NCBI GenBank assembly: GCA_023667845.1
Contig: JAMPIU010000143.1
Coordinates: 250,574 to 314,573 of the forward strand
Length of the DNA stretch: 64,000 nucleotides
Direction: 5' to 3'
Origin: Dehalobacter sp.
Lineage (GTDB): Bacteria > Bacillota > Desulfitobacteriia > Desulfitobacteriales > Syntrophobotulaceae
Every line of letters starts with the position of its first letter. Within the stretch, counting starts at the first letter, position 1. Both the position numbers and the translations under genes were made by a program. The notes beneath the pieces were generated by a model that was not told where the DNA came from, did no database searches, and was given only the letters and a program-made list of their open reading frames with translations. Below are positions 26,415-34,509 of this stretch, in pieces.

Positions 26415-28655
26415 TTATAAAAACGGGCTGATCTCCCCGGTATAAAACAGGTTCAGTCTATGCAGCGCCCGCGTACAGGCAATATATAAAAGGTTTTTAT
26501 CATCAGCGCTGTGATAATGCGCTTGATCGGCTTCACAGATGAGTACGGCGTCAAATTCCAGGCCTTTGGCCAGATAGACCGGGATCAGGAATACACCGCT
26601 TAAATCAAATTGAACGTCACCTTTTAGCAGCTGAATATCGCTTTGGTCCTTGAGCTGCGCATATAAGGAAAGGGCGTCGTGTTCCGTTTTACAGATTAAT
26701 CCGACCGATTGGTAACCCTTTTCCCGGCAGGTTTTAATTTCCGCAAGCAGGAGAGCAGTCAGAGCCGCCCGGTCTGGCGCCGTAAACACGGCAGGCACAT
26801 CTCCCGATCTTCCGAAACTATGGAGCTTAACGCTTTGGTCAAGAAACCTGGCGCTGTACGTCAAGATCTCATTGGTGGAGCGAAAGCTTTTGTCCAAAGT
26901 CACCAGCGTCGATTTAGGTCTGGCGAATATTTTGCCAATCTGTTCATAGCGTGCTGGATCAACACGTTTTCCTATGGTCTGATGAATGTCGCCCAGGATG
27001 GTATAATGCGCTTTGGGAAACAGACCGTGGAGTATTTCGAAATGCAGGGGATCATAATCCTGGGCTTCATCGACCACAACCTGCTTGATATCCCGGTAAG
27101 CGGTATACCCGAATGTTTTTAAATGGAGAAAAGTAAGGGCCAGGGCGTCATCATAGAGCAAATCATCCTTTTGCAGGTTTTCCCTGGTGTAGTCAATAAT
27201 CTCTTCCATACAATCAGGCAGCTCCAGACCTTCGGCTAAATGATAAAAATAGCTTTTATCACTGAACAGCTTCCGGTAAAGCTCCGCACAATCCAGCTCG
27301 GTAAACCTTCGTATCTTCTTCAGCAAGGCGGCGCTTTCCAGAATGGATAACCGCCGGGTAACTTCTTCCGCTTCGAATTCATGCTCGGGCTTGGCCTGAA
27401 TAAACTTTTTTAACTTTTCCAGACGGCTGGGACGCAGCTCATGGACGATTTGCAGAATCGACGCTTCCAATTGCTTTAACCGCACACTCAGCAGGAATTC
27501 CTGACCGCCCCTCAGGATTTTCGCTTTCAGCAATTGCCGGCCGGCAACAACCTTTCCGTCATAGTAAATATCAGCAAACGGAAGCCAGCGGTAAGGCAAG
27601 TCCTGAATGAAACGTTTTAAAATTTCAGCGAATACACCCGAGCCCTTGAAGGCCATGCTGCTTTTGGCGATACTCCTGCCGCTAAGGCCTACGGAGAGCA
27701 GGCCTTCCCAATATTGATTCCTGCTTTGGATAGAATCAGTCTGCAAAACCTTGCCGAATATTTCTTCAAAGACGAGCGAATGGACATTCTTTTCGCCCAG
27801 CTCAGGCAAGACATTGGCGATGTATTGTTCAAACAGCGTGTTGGGAGAAATAATCACAATCTCATTGGAAGCCAGCTTGGCCGCCAGCCCCTGATACATC
27901 AGATAAGCCGCGCGGTGCAGCGCCACCGAAGTTTTGCCGCTTCCCGCAGCTCCCTGGACCATCAGCAAATCCATTTCCAGATCGCGGATCACCATATCCT
28001 GGTCTTTCTGGATGGTTTCGACGATAGTTTTCATTTTAGGGGAAGCATTCCGGGAAAGCAGTTCGCGCAGGAATTCGTCAATGATCTGGATATCCGCATC
28101 GAAGAAATATTGCAGCTCGCCGTTTTTGATCTCGTATTGGCGTTTTAAATGAACCTCTCCCGTTATTTTGCCGCCCGGCGACTCATAGAACGCTTTCCCC
28201 GGGCCGAAGCGGTAAAAGACACTGGCGATGGGAGATCTCCAGTCATAGACGATTATATCCCGGGTAAGGCCGTCTTGAAGCGAAGACCGCCCGATATAGA
28301 CAGGCTCAAACAGTTCCTCGCCCTCGAACTGAAAATCGATCCGCGCAAAGTAGGGGGAATAGAGCAATCTTTTTAAAGCCAGGATCTTAGCGGCATCCCG
28401 TTCATAATCCGACACCCGTTCCGACACCGGATTGGCGTACTGGCTCAACTCGACAAGCTCATGAAAATTATCCATATTCCAAAGGCCGGAGATGGAGCGG
28501 GAAGTATCTTCCCACATATCTAATTTAGCCGCAATAATGGCGTCTTTATTTTCTTCGCTCTTTTGCAGGGCACAGTCTAATTGTTCCCGGGCAATAGCCA
28601 GCACCTGCTCCAGGCGCCTGACTTCAAAATCTTGATCAAGGCCGTTCCGTTCCAA
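26415..28655 (-). CDS. HelD-like RNA polymerase-recycling helicase
   Basis: A 746-residue superfamily 1 helicase. TTG 28655 is chosen because GGGGG lies 7 bases upstream, while ATG 28679 overlaps that site. The N-terminal 60 residues form the coiled-coil arm, then IYVDWRSP-type motif IIVYDWRSPIASVFY, Walker A QGAAGSGKTSVALHR at about 234-248, Walker B VVDEAQDYDP, and the C-terminal IPVYLAKGLEFDAVLI and LYIACTRALHRL motifs. HelD proteins of Gram-positives bind RNA polymerase and release it from DNA using ATP. The gene lies between two direct copies of the toxin unit. Confidence 0.88.
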   Translation of the reverse strand: MERNGLDQDFEVRRLEQVLAIAREQLDCALQKSEENKDAIIAAKLDMWEDTSRSISGLWNMDNFHELVELSQYANPVSERVSDYERDAAKILALKRLLYSPYFARIDFQFEGEELFEPVYIGRSSLQDGLTRDIIVYDWRSPIASVFYRFGPGKAFYESPGGKITGEVHLKRQYEIKNGELQYFFDADIQIIDEFLRELLSRNASPKMKTIVETIQKDQDMVIRDLEMDLLMVQGAAGSGKTSVALHRAAYLMYQGLAAKLASNEIVIISPNTLFEQYIANVLPELGEKNVHSLVFEEIFGKVLQTDSIQSRNQYWEGLLSVGLSGRSIAKSSMAFKGSGVFAEILKRFIQDLPYRWLPFADIYYDGKVVAGRQLLKAKILRGGQEFLLSVRLKQLEASILQIVHELRPSRLEKLKKFIQAKPEHEFEAEEVTRRLSILESAALLKKIRRFTELDCAELYRKLFSDKSYFYHLAEGLELPDCMEEIIDYTRENLQKDDLLYDDALALTFLHLKTFGYTAYRDIKQVVVDEAQDYDPLHFEILHGLFPKAHYTILGDIHQTIGKRVDPARYEQIGKIFARPKSTLVTLDKSFRSTNEILTYSARFLDQSVKLHSFGRSGDVPAVFTAPDRAALTALLLAEIKTCREKGYQSVGLICKTEHDALSLYAQLKDQSDIQLLKGDVQFDLSGVFLIPVYLAKGLEFDAVLICEADQAHYHSADDKNLLYIACTRALHRLNLFYTGEISPFL

Positions 28656-28837
28656 AAGTTTACCCCCTAAGTTTGGCATAAGTATGATAATCTCTATCTT
28701 ACACAAAATATAGGATAAATATAAGAATGTTATTAGAGAAATGTTTTTGGTATAATTAATGTAGAGGAAAGCCTGTGGTTAACAAAATTTTACATATAAC
28801 TATGTATTTTAACTTAAATATGGTATATAATATAAGC

Positions 28838-28950
28838 AAAGAGGAATCATGCTGAAGACATGATTCCTCACAACAGCCGCTTTAAGGGCGGTCGGCTTTG
28901 GTAAACGAAATAGACCGTTTACTTTGCAGTGTGGCGGTCTATTTCCGTTT
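28838..28950 (+). ncRNA. Predicted antisense RNA, copy 2
   Basis: TATAAT at 28826-28831 precedes an RNA with the same hairpins as copy 1. It ends in a perfect 11-bp terminator stem GAAATAGACCG (28907-28917) and CGGTCTATTTC (28935-28945) followed by CGTTT. It overlaps the 3' end of toxin copy 2. Compared with copy 1, the terminator stem has lost its one-base bulge. Confidence 0.6.
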
Positions 28951-29022
28951 GTGGAAAGAAAGTATCAAAACCACCAATGTCCCGAAGGATATCATCAGTG
29001 TTAATGTTTGATATACTTCCAT
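28939..29022 (-). CDS. Type I toxin, holin-like (TxpA/BsrG family), copy 2
   Basis: It encodes exactly the same 27 residues as copy 1. Seven codons differ between the two copies and all seven changes are synonymous (for example CTA/TTA, GGA/GGG, TTT/TTC, CAT/CAC, AGG/CGG). AGGAGG lies 7 bases before ATG 29022. This pattern shows that the peptide itself is under selection and that both copies are probably functional. Confidence 0.82.
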   Translation of the reverse strand: MEVYQTLTLMISFGTLVVLILSFHKRK

Positions 29023-29029
29023 GGCATCA

Positions 29030-29088
29030 CCTCCTTTCCGGAGGGAATGCCGACCGCCCTGCACGCCATCTGTTGCAGGGTTATTATA
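29030..29088 (-). promoter_or_regulatory. Toxin promoter and sequestered ribosome site, copy 2
   Basis: The -10 TATAAT on the minus strand is at 29083-29088. CCCTCC at 29040-29045 can pair with the ribosome site AGGAGG at 29030-29035, as in copy 1. The leader hairpin GCCCTGC/GTGCAGGG(T) has one changed end base. Confidence 0.6.
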
Positions 29089-29119
29089 ACATAAATTACC
29101 ATAATAAACCATATATTAA

Positions 29120-29288
29120 CACAAATTTACAATTACTCTTTATTTTTACTTTAATATGGTATATAATACAAATAGAGGAATCGTGCTGGAGACATGATTC
29201 CCCGCAACAGTTGCTTTAAGGGCGGTCGGCTGTTGTAACGGAATAGACCGTTATTCATCTGAGTGGGCGGTTAATTTCTTTTTATGGA
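29120..29288. repeat. Decayed third copy of the toxin-antitoxin unit
   Basis: It retains the antisense promoter (TATAAT 29162-29167), the GAATCGTG/CATGATTC hairpin and the GGGCGGTCGGC motif. Only the last few toxin codons remain (CTTTCGTTCCATAAAAAG), and the toxin stop has changed to a sense codon. The toxin start, ribosome site and promoter are missing. If still transcribed, the RNA could act on the intact copies. Confidence 0.7.
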
Positions 29289-29338
29289 ACGAAAGAAAAA
29301 AACATAGTCATAAACTGTGTTTTTTTCTTTCGTTTTTT
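29289..29338 (+). terminator. Strong terminator
   Basis: A 16-bp perfect stem, ACGAAAGAAAAAAACA at 29289-29304 with its complement at 29318-29333, is followed by more Ts. It separates the toxin repeats from the defence genes. Confidence 0.85.
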
Positions 29339-29446
29339 AGTTTATTTTTGGAAAAATTAACAGGATATGAAAGATTTAGGGAGAATAATAACGTATATGG
29401 TGAATTTACCCATATTATGTTTGTTTCAATATACAGGAGACAACCT

Positions 29447-30007
29447 ATGCTAAAAACCGGTCTCTATGAACAACTGATTAATAAGCTTCTTCGTCAAGAA
29501 CTTTCCGCCTCCAATGAAAAGCTGATTAAAACATCAGCAATCGACCAGGAAGAAGCTCCGAGAATACTCTCCAAATATCTGGCTGAAGTCCTGGAAACAG
29601 CCTTGTCCAATGTTAAGGACAATGGCGGCGGTATTAAAGACCAAGCGGCACTGGCCAACCGGATGATTGACCTTCTGGCTAATGATCTTCCCGAAGACAG
29701 ACTCACAGCATTATCTGTTGATGAGAAAGCAGAGCTGTTACTTGTTTTGCTCGATAAAGAAAACAGTATCTATGCCTTAAAGTTAAATGATAAAGCGGAG
29801 GTCGTGCGTCCGGTGACTTCCCTGGCGGCAAGCTCCTTATTCACCGGAGTAGGGCATGAGCCCAGCATGTTCGCTGAACTAAAAAGAGAAATCTTATCCT
29901 GCGACCGGATCGATATGCTCGTCTCCTTTATTAAATGGAGCGGGCTTCGTTTGCTTATTGAGGAATTTAAATTTATTAAGAAAACCAATCAATTGATTGT
30001 GGGTTGA
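29447..30007 (+). pseudogene. DUF3427-type helicase, truncated to its N-terminus
   Basis: An AGGAGACAACC ribosome site precedes ATG 29447. The 186 codons match the N-terminus of large DUF3427/PLD-DEAD helicases: LYEQLINKLLRQEL, AEVLETALSNVKD, RPVTSLAASSLFTG, HEPSMFAELKREILSCDRIDMLVSFIKWSGLRL. After LIEEFKFIKKTNQLIVG the frame stops, where a full-length member would continue with the phospholipase-D and helicase domains for some 850 more residues. A deletion has joined this stub directly to the mutT gene. Confidence 0.75.
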
Positions 30008-30011
30008 GACG

Positions 30012-30413
30012 ATGGAAGAGAAGAAAATAACGCAGGTTACTGCGGCAATTCTACGGCAGGATGGGAAAATCTTAATCTGTCAGCGAGACAACAGCGGTAG
30101 CTGTCCACTGCTTTGGGAATTCCCGGGCGGAAAGCTGGAGGAAGGGGAGAGCTTGGCGGAATGTCTGGTTCGGGAATGCCGGGAGGAACTGGGAGTGACG
30201 ATACAGGTCGAAGAGGTGTTCGCGGAGACTCGGCATACATATGGGGATAAAGAGATGAGCTTTACTTTCTTTGAGGGACGGATTGTTGAGGGGGAGTTGC
30301 AAAGAAAGGTTCACCGGGATATTCGGTGGGTTAGGGCGGAGGAGTTGGGACAGTATGCGTTTTGTCCGGCAGATGTCGAGGTAGCGGAGAGGTTGGGGAA
30401 GGTGCAAGAATGA
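30012..30413 (+). CDS. NUDIX hydrolase, MutT/8-oxo-dGTPase type
   Basis: A 133-residue protein with an intact Nudix box, GGKLEEGESLAECLVREC followed by REELGV (G-x5-E-x7-REUxEExGU). It is preceded by QVTAAILRQDGKILICQRD, typical of (deoxy)nucleoside triphosphate pyrophosphohydrolases. It probably cleans oxidised nucleotides. It starts 4 bases after the stop of the truncated helicase; these two families are often neighbours in Firmicutes. The ribosome site is weak, which suggests translational coupling. Confidence 0.88.
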   Translation: MEEKKITQVTAAILRQDGKILICQRDNSGSCPLLWEFPGGKLEEGESLAECLVRECREELGVTIQVEEVFAETRHTYGDKEMSFTFFEGRIVEGELQRKVHRDIRWVRAEELGQYAFCPADVEVAERLGKVQE

Positions 30414-30530
30414 TACGATTAGTCCTTAAAGGGAAGTAGGAGTATGTCTATAATGCGCACCAAAATTGGATTCGTATAAAAGAATAAAATGGAAACATCA
30501 AGATATTGCAAAGGAATGGGAGGGTAACAA

Positions 30531-31532
30531 ATGGCAATAACAGTTAATTCTGCTTTTTCGGAATTTATGAGAGATATAGTAAACCTCGACCCAAACGTGA
30601 CTACCAATGCTAGACAAAGTCGGGACAATCTGCTTTCAAATATAGCAGAGTTTGATAACATTGATGGCTTTTTTGATTTATGCGAATCATTTAATATCCA
30701 TTTTGGGTCATTTGCCAGACATACAAAATGTAGAGAACTTAACGATATTGATCTCATGGTTGGTATTGCAGCCAATGGAGCTACTTACAATTCTTATGAT
30801 AATTGGGATAATGTTAGAATTACAGCTAGTACTACTAATCAGGCGCAAAAAGATTGTACAAGAGATGATAAAACATTAAACAGCACGCAAGTTGTTAACA
30901 AATTCAAGAAACAACTTGAAAATGTTCGAGAATATTCAAGATCAGAAGTTAAACGAAGCGGTGAAGCTATAGTTCTAAATCTAAGATCCAAAGATTGGTC
31001 GTTTGATATTATACCATGTTTTCATACAGTTACTGAGAGTGACGGACGCGCATATTACTTAATTCCAAATAGTAAGGGAAATTGGAAAAAAACTGATCCT
31101 ACTATTGATAAGGAAAAAGTCACAAGCACAAATCAAAATAAAGATGAACGAGTATTAGAACTCATACGACTGTTTAAGAAGTGGAACAAGGTAAAAAATG
31201 CCACAACATTGCCTTCATATCTATTAGAAACGCTTTTAATAGATTATTGTCAAACAGTTTCAAGTCTCTCAGAATATATTGATCTGCGCTTCAGAGATGC
31301 CTTGCCTTATGTATCTCAGCATATTTACAATCCTATTTATGATATGAAGAATATTCAGGGAGATATCAATGCCCTTTCATATGCAGATAGAGTAGTAATA
31401 AGTAATAAAGCGCTTACAGATTATGATAAGGCATGCAAAGCTTCATATGCAGAATTAACAGAAAAGGATCAAAAAAAGGCTATAAATCTTTGGGGAGAAG
31501 TGTTTGGGAGTGATTTTCCGGCCTATGGATAA
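30531..31532 (+). CDS. CD-NTase (cyclic oligonucleotide synthase, CBASS-type)
   Basis: A 333-residue nucleotidyltransferase of the OAS/cGAS-like class. The active site is intact: G59-S60 in HFGSFARHTK, D72-x-D74 in LNDIDLMV, and a third acidic residue D159 in WSFDIIPCF. A helical C-terminal domain follows. GGGAGGG precedes ATG 30531. Such enzymes make cyclic di- or trinucleotides on phage infection. The adjoining gene encodes a membrane effector overlapping its stop, so the pair forms a minimal CBASS-like module. I cannot assign the clade or the nucleotide product. Confidence 0.8.
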   Translation: MAITVNSAFSEFMRDIVNLDPNVTTNARQSRDNLLSNIAEFDNIDGFFDLCESFNIHFGSFARHTKCRELNDIDLMVGIAANGATYNSYDNWDNVRITASTTNQAQKDCTRDDKTLNSTQVVNKFKKQLENVREYSRSEVKRSGEAIVLNLRSKDWSFDIIPCFHTVTESDGRAYYLIPNSKGNWKKTDPTIDKEKVTSTNQNKDERVLELIRLFKKWNKVKNATTLPSYLLETLLIDYCQTVSSLSEYIDLRFRDALPYVSQHIYNPIYDMKNIQGDINALSYADRVVISNKALTDYDKACKASYAELTEKDQKKAINLWGEVFGSDFPAYG

Positions 31533-32394
31533 AAAATTTATTTATAAACAACAGAATAAACGAGATATGCTATTGCTACTTATGGCACAGCAAGAATTTT
31601 ACAACAAGGCAAAAAAAATATTGTATATAGGTATAATACTAAGTACTATCGGAACTGCAGCGTTTGCGGTTCTCACAACTAAATGTTCTTCAGATACAGT
31701 AAATGCTTTATCTATTTTGTTTTCTATGATTTTGTTGGCAGTCAATTTTTGTTGTGGAATTATCTCGAATAATTTGAAAGAAATTGGTGCCAAAATCCAG
31801 CAGACTTTTGATGTTAAATTATATGGTATGCATATGAATTTTGGGATACTCAATAGAGATGATATTGCCAATGTAACAGCTGACTATGCTTCTCTAGATT
31901 TAAAAAAAGTTGAAAATTGGTATAGTGATTATTATAGCCTTTCAATCTCAGAACAGATATTTCACTGCCAGCAAGAGAATATCAGATGGGACGGCAAACT
32001 TCGTAAAAATTATTTATGGTTTAATATTGCGGCTTGCATGATATTGTCAGTTGCAATTTTACTAATTGCTATTCTGGCGAAATCAAGCTTATTCCAGTTC
32101 TTTGCAATGTTGGCATGGGCTATCCCTATATGGCAGTTTTTCTTAAATCAGTGCAAAGATATTTATTGTGATTTAGGTACGTTAAAAGAGCTGAAAAATG
32201 AGTATGAATTGATTCTAAACAATAAAGTAAATTATTCTGATTCAGAATTATATGCCCAACTCGAAACTCTACAATCTTTTATTTTTGATCATCGAAAGAA
32301 AGCTGTGCTCATTCCCAACTGGTTCTATCGCTGTTTTCAAAGAAAATTTCAAACACACGAAGATGCTATAGCGTTACAACACAAGAAGAAATAA
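31525..32394 (+). CDS. Four-TM effector (S-4TM-like) of the CBASS-like pair
   Basis: A 289-residue protein starting at ATG 31525, overlapping the CD-NTase stop by 8 bases. It has two N-terminal membrane helices (about 32-51 and 60-80), a cytoplasmic segment of about 80 residues, two more helices (about 164-184 and 188-207) and a charged C-terminus. The 2+2 helix layout and the position behind a nucleotidyltransferase fit the S-4TM class of putative pore-forming effectors. It is expected to damage the membrane when bound by the nucleotide signal. No toxin motif beyond the helices is visible. Confidence 0.7.
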   Translation: MDKKFIYKQQNKRDMLLLLMAQQEFYNKAKKILYIGIILSTIGTAAFAVLTTKCSSDTVNALSILFSMILLAVNFCCGIISNNLKEIGAKIQQTFDVKLYGMHMNFGILNRDDIANVTADYASLDLKKVENWYSDYYSLSISEQIFHCQQENIRWDGKLRKNYLWFNIAACMILSVAILLIAILAKSSLFQFFAMLAWAIPIWQFFLNQCKDIYCDLGTLKELKNEYELILNNKVNYSDSELYAQLETLQSFIFDHRKKAVLIPNWFYRCFQRKFQTHEDAIALQHKKK

Positions 32395-32455
32395 TCAAGT
32401 ATATTACTTAATAGTCTTTTATACCAATAGGCTAATAATAAGAAGTTCCTATATA

Positions 32456-32886
32456 TTGGAGACTATCGAAGCCGAAGATATTATCTCAATTAAGAAAGCA
32501 GTCCAAAACCAGTCCGAATTGGTCATGGAAGCAAAATTTAATTATGACATAGAAGATAAAACCGCGAGCATTCTTGAAGATGAAAGAATAGTAAAATTTC
32601 GCAAGCTAAACCGGAAAATCGGAGAGAACTTAAAACTGCTCTATGGTTACAGGTGCCAAATCTGTGGGCAGTATGTCGGCGCAGAATATGGTGCAAAAGT
32701 TGCCGAAGCGCATCACATTGATTATTTTGTCCAGAGCCTTAACAATGACGCGAATAACCAGCTCATCGTTTGCCCTAATCATCACAGTATTATTCATAGA
32801 CCAATCCGGTATTTAACCGAAAGAAGCTAATTTATTTGTACCCTAACGGAGTCCAGAAAGGCCTGATGCTTAATCACCATTTGTAG
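32456..32886 (+). pseudogene. HNH endonuclease with a frameshift near the 3' end
   Basis: The frame from TTG 32456 reads FRKLNRKIGENLKLLYGYRCQICGQYVG, then AEAHHIDYF, NNDANNQLIVCPNHHSIIHR, an intact HNH/ββα-metal core with CxxC. After about 32805 it runs out into a short unrelated tail. Another frame continues the family ending NPVFNRKKLIYLYPNGVQKG to TAG 32884-32886. One missing base explains this. No ribosome site is seen at the start, so the 5' end may also be lost. The catalytic core could still be made as a 124-residue protein. Confidence 0.7.
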
Positions 32887-33039
32887 GAGGAAAAATTATC
32901 CGACGAAAAAAGTTGGCTTATCTCTAAATCAGTTTTGCACTTAAAAGGAGGTACGTCAACGATTGTCTACATTTCGCTTCTGCGATATACTAAAACAAAT
33001 ATTACAACAGGACTAACATACGAATTGGAGAGCACAAGC

Positions 33040-34509
33040 ATGATAACAGGCGAACCGAAAAACAAAGTAGACAAACTCTGGGAGATGTTTTGGACAGGGG
33101 GACTGACGAACCCGTTGGACGTCATTGAACAGATTACATACCTAATGTTTATCCGTGACCTCGATCAAACCGATAATACTCGTCAGAAAGAAGTCAGTAT
33201 GCTGGGTATTCCTTATACCAGCATGTTTGCCGGAAAAGAACATCTGAAATGGACTGTCCTGCGGGATAAGCCTGCAGAATCCATGTATCAGACAATGCAG
33301 GCCGAAGTGTTCCCGTTTATAAAGGAATTAAACGGAAATAGCGGGACTTACGCCAAATACATGGCCGATGCGATTTTCAAGGTGCCTACTCCGCAGTTGC
33401 TTGAGAAAATCGTAACAGCTCTTGATGAGATGTATGCTCTGATTGACAAGTTGCCGGATAAGCGGGATGCTCGGGGCGACCTGTATGAATACATGCTCTC
33501 CAAGCTCTCCACAGCGGGCACCAATGGTCAGTTCCGTACACCGCGGCATATTATCCGCATGATGGTGGAGCTTCTTGACCTGAAACCGATTGATATCATC
33601 TGCGACCCGGCCTGCGGTACAAGCGGCTTTTTGGTTGCAGCGGGCGAATATCTGAAAGAACATTATCTGAACGAAATTTTCTATAACAAAGAAGCCAAGA
33701 CCCATTACGATAGTACCATGTTCACCGGCTACGACATGGACCGCACCATGCTGCGCATCGGTGCCATGAACATGATGACCCACGGCATTTCCAATCCGCA
33801 GATCGTGTATAAGGACAGCCTTTCTGACCAGAACAACGATACTGGAATATATACAAAGATCCTGACTAATCCGCCCTTTAAGGGCAGCTTGGATTATGAT
33901 ATTGTATCTAACGACCTTATTAAAGTGACAAAAACAAAAAAGACTGAGCTTTTATTTCTGGCGCTGTTTCTCAGGATGCTTAGAAACGGCGGACGTTGCG
34001 CCTCCATCGTGCCGGACGGCGTGCTGTTTGGTTCATCTACGGCGCATAAGGCCATCCGTAAGGAAATCGTTGAAAACCACAGGCTGGAGGCGATTATCTC
34101 CATGCCCTCCGGTGTGTTCAAGCCCTATGCCGGAGTGAGCACTGCCGTCATCATCTTTACCAAGATGGGCGGCGGTACCGACAAGGTGTGGTTTTACGAT
34201 ATGCAGTCCGACGGCTACAGCCTGGATGACAAGCGTACGCCGATCGAGCAGAGCGATATCCTTGATATCGTGGCGCGTTTTCATGCGCTGGATCAAGAAG
34301 AAGGCAGAGCGCGCACCGAGCAGAGTTTCCTTGTGCCCAAGGACGAAATTGTAAGTAACGATTATGATCTTTCCATCAACAAATATAAGCAGAGCGCCTA
34401 TGTGGAGGAGGAGTACCTCCATCCTCTGGAGATCATGACGGAGATTAACGAGCTGGAAATGGAGATTACCGCTGGGCTTGCGGAGCTGGAGGAGATGCTC
34501 CATGGGTAG
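33040..34509 (+). CDS. hsdM: Type I restriction-modification methyltransferase subunit
   Basis: A 489-residue protein; ATG 33040 is preceded by TTGGAGAGCA, and the frame upstream lacks a ribosome site. The N-terminal HsdM helical domain is followed by the SAM-dependent adenine methylase core: motif I DPACGTSGF at 189-197 and catalytic NPPF at 277-280. It methylates adenine in the target set by HsdS. It overlaps hsdS by 8 bases (ATGGGTAG), a sign of tight coupling. GC content here is higher than in the flanking CBASS genes and hsdS. Confidence 0.95.
   Translation: MITGEPKNKVDKLWEMFWTGGLTNPLDVIEQITYLMFIRDLDQTDNTRQKEVSMLGIPYTSMFAGKEHLKWTVLRDKPAESMYQTMQAEVFPFIKELNGNSGTYAKYMADAIFKVPTPQLLEKIVTALDEMYALIDKLPDKRDARGDLYEYMLSKLSTAGTNGQFRTPRHIIRMMVELLDLKPIDIICDPACGTSGFLVAAGEYLKEHYLNEIFYNKEAKTHYDSTMFTGYDMDRTMLRIGAMNMMTHGISNPQIVYKDSLSDQNNDTGIYTKILTNPPFKGSLDYDIVSNDLIKVTKTKKTELLFLALFLRMLRNGGRCASIVPDGVLFGSSTAHKAIRKEIVENHRLEAIISMPSGVFKPYAGVSTAVIIFTKMGGGTDKVWFYDMQSDGYSLDDKRTPIEQSDILDIVARFHALDQEEGRARTEQSFLVPKDEIVSNDYDLSINKYKQSAYVEEEYLHPLEIMTEINELEMEITAGLAELEEMLHG

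Larger units (their letters stand above)
28717..29119. repeat. Toxin-antitoxin repeat unit, copy 2
   Basis: A second unit in the same orientation as copy 1, about 2.9 kb downstream. It keeps the antisense promoter, both RNA hairpins, the toxin gene, the hidden ribosome site and the toxin promoter. Substitutions are spread over the unit, so the duplication is not very recent. Confidence 0.85.

Noticed and set aside
25838-29288. Repeats taken as a CRISPR array or insertion sequence
   Set aside because: There are only three long units with no regular spacers, no terminal inverted repeats and no transposase. The internal layout is that of type I toxin-antitoxin loci.
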